From Agapetus fuscipes (taxonomy: Eukaryota > Arthropoda > Insecta > Trichoptera > Glossosomatidae): a DNA stretch of 64,000 nucleotides. The DNA lies in assembly GCA_951799405.1 (NCBI GenBank), contig OX637344.1:13578001-13642000 (forward strand), read 5' to 3'. This document shows, one piece after another, positions 63,924-64,000 of the stretch. Numbering within the stretch: the stretch's first letter is position 1; each line of letters opens with the position of its first letter. The position numbers and the translations under genes were made by a program. The notes under the pieces are model-generated. The model searched no databases. It saw only the letters and a list, made by a program, of their open reading frames with translations, and was not told the origin of the DNA.

Positions 63924-64000
63924 CAGGCTTGTCCAACATACGGCCCGCGGGCCACAATGTGCCCCGCCACGACATCTAGTTATTGCGCAATATGTTCTTC
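63924..64000. mobile_element. 5' end of another hAT element, cut by the window edge
   Basis: CAGGCTTGTCCAAC is a hAT-type terminus, followed by CGGCCCGCGGGCC as in the hAT at 16391. The preceding octamer CTGTAAAA would be the TSD. Confidence 0.55.

Overview
The window is animal nuclear DNA, almost certainly from an insect. Introns are GT-AG with good codon phase, exons are GC-richer than the AT-rich surroundings, and transposable elements fill most of the space. Strings of the GTAGGTACCTACCTAC type (about 6298-6316) and the SINE/MITE load are reminiscent of Lepidoptera, but the order is a weak inference. No bacterial genes, CRISPR arrays or functional RNA genes were found.

Two host genes can be modelled. 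The first, on the plus strand at 13957-26626, is a six-exon ortholog of MEIOC, the meiosis-specific coiled-coil partner of the RNA helicase YTHDC2. The conserved C-terminal MEIOC block is spread over four exons and all phases agree (938 codons including the stop). The 5' exon(s) are not identified. The second, on the minus strand at 55738-59986, is a five-exon gene for a multi-spanning membrane protein with a long cytoplasmic tail. Its 5' end is also missing and I do not recognise the family.

The most unusual structure is inside MEIOC. A 130-bp unit, holding the end of an intron, a 3' splice site and the first 76 nt of the conserved exon, is tandemly repeated nine times between 16103 and 23197. 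Only the last copy continues into the full exon and its 5' splice site. The array has been split by an intact hAT transposon (16391-18840, perfect 8-bp target duplication, 595-codon transposase) and by a 5'-truncated R1-like LINE (19530-22991, about 1,040-codon ORF) that removed the splice acceptor of copy 8.

Layout: 1-10.4 kb is a mosaic of SINEs, MITEs and a GATTA-tailed repeat family. A nearly complete RTE-like LINE lies on the minus strand at 10.4-13.3 kb. MEIOC and its intronic elements occupy 14-26.7 kb. From 26.7 to 55.7 kb there is a gene-poor, AT-rich desert with many MITEs, SINE-A copies, a 33-copy 30-bp minisatellite (39884-40879), long perfect palindromes and nested MITEs. The membrane-protein gene fills 55.7-60 kb, its introns largely built from LINE and repeat fragments. 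From 60 to 64 kb there are a decayed reverse transcriptase, more MITEs, and the 5' end of another hAT element at the window edge.

Nothing suggests that the two host genes act together. All calls come from reading the sequence without database searches. Boundaries of old repeats are approximate (about +/-20 bp), while splice sites and TSDs are given to the base.
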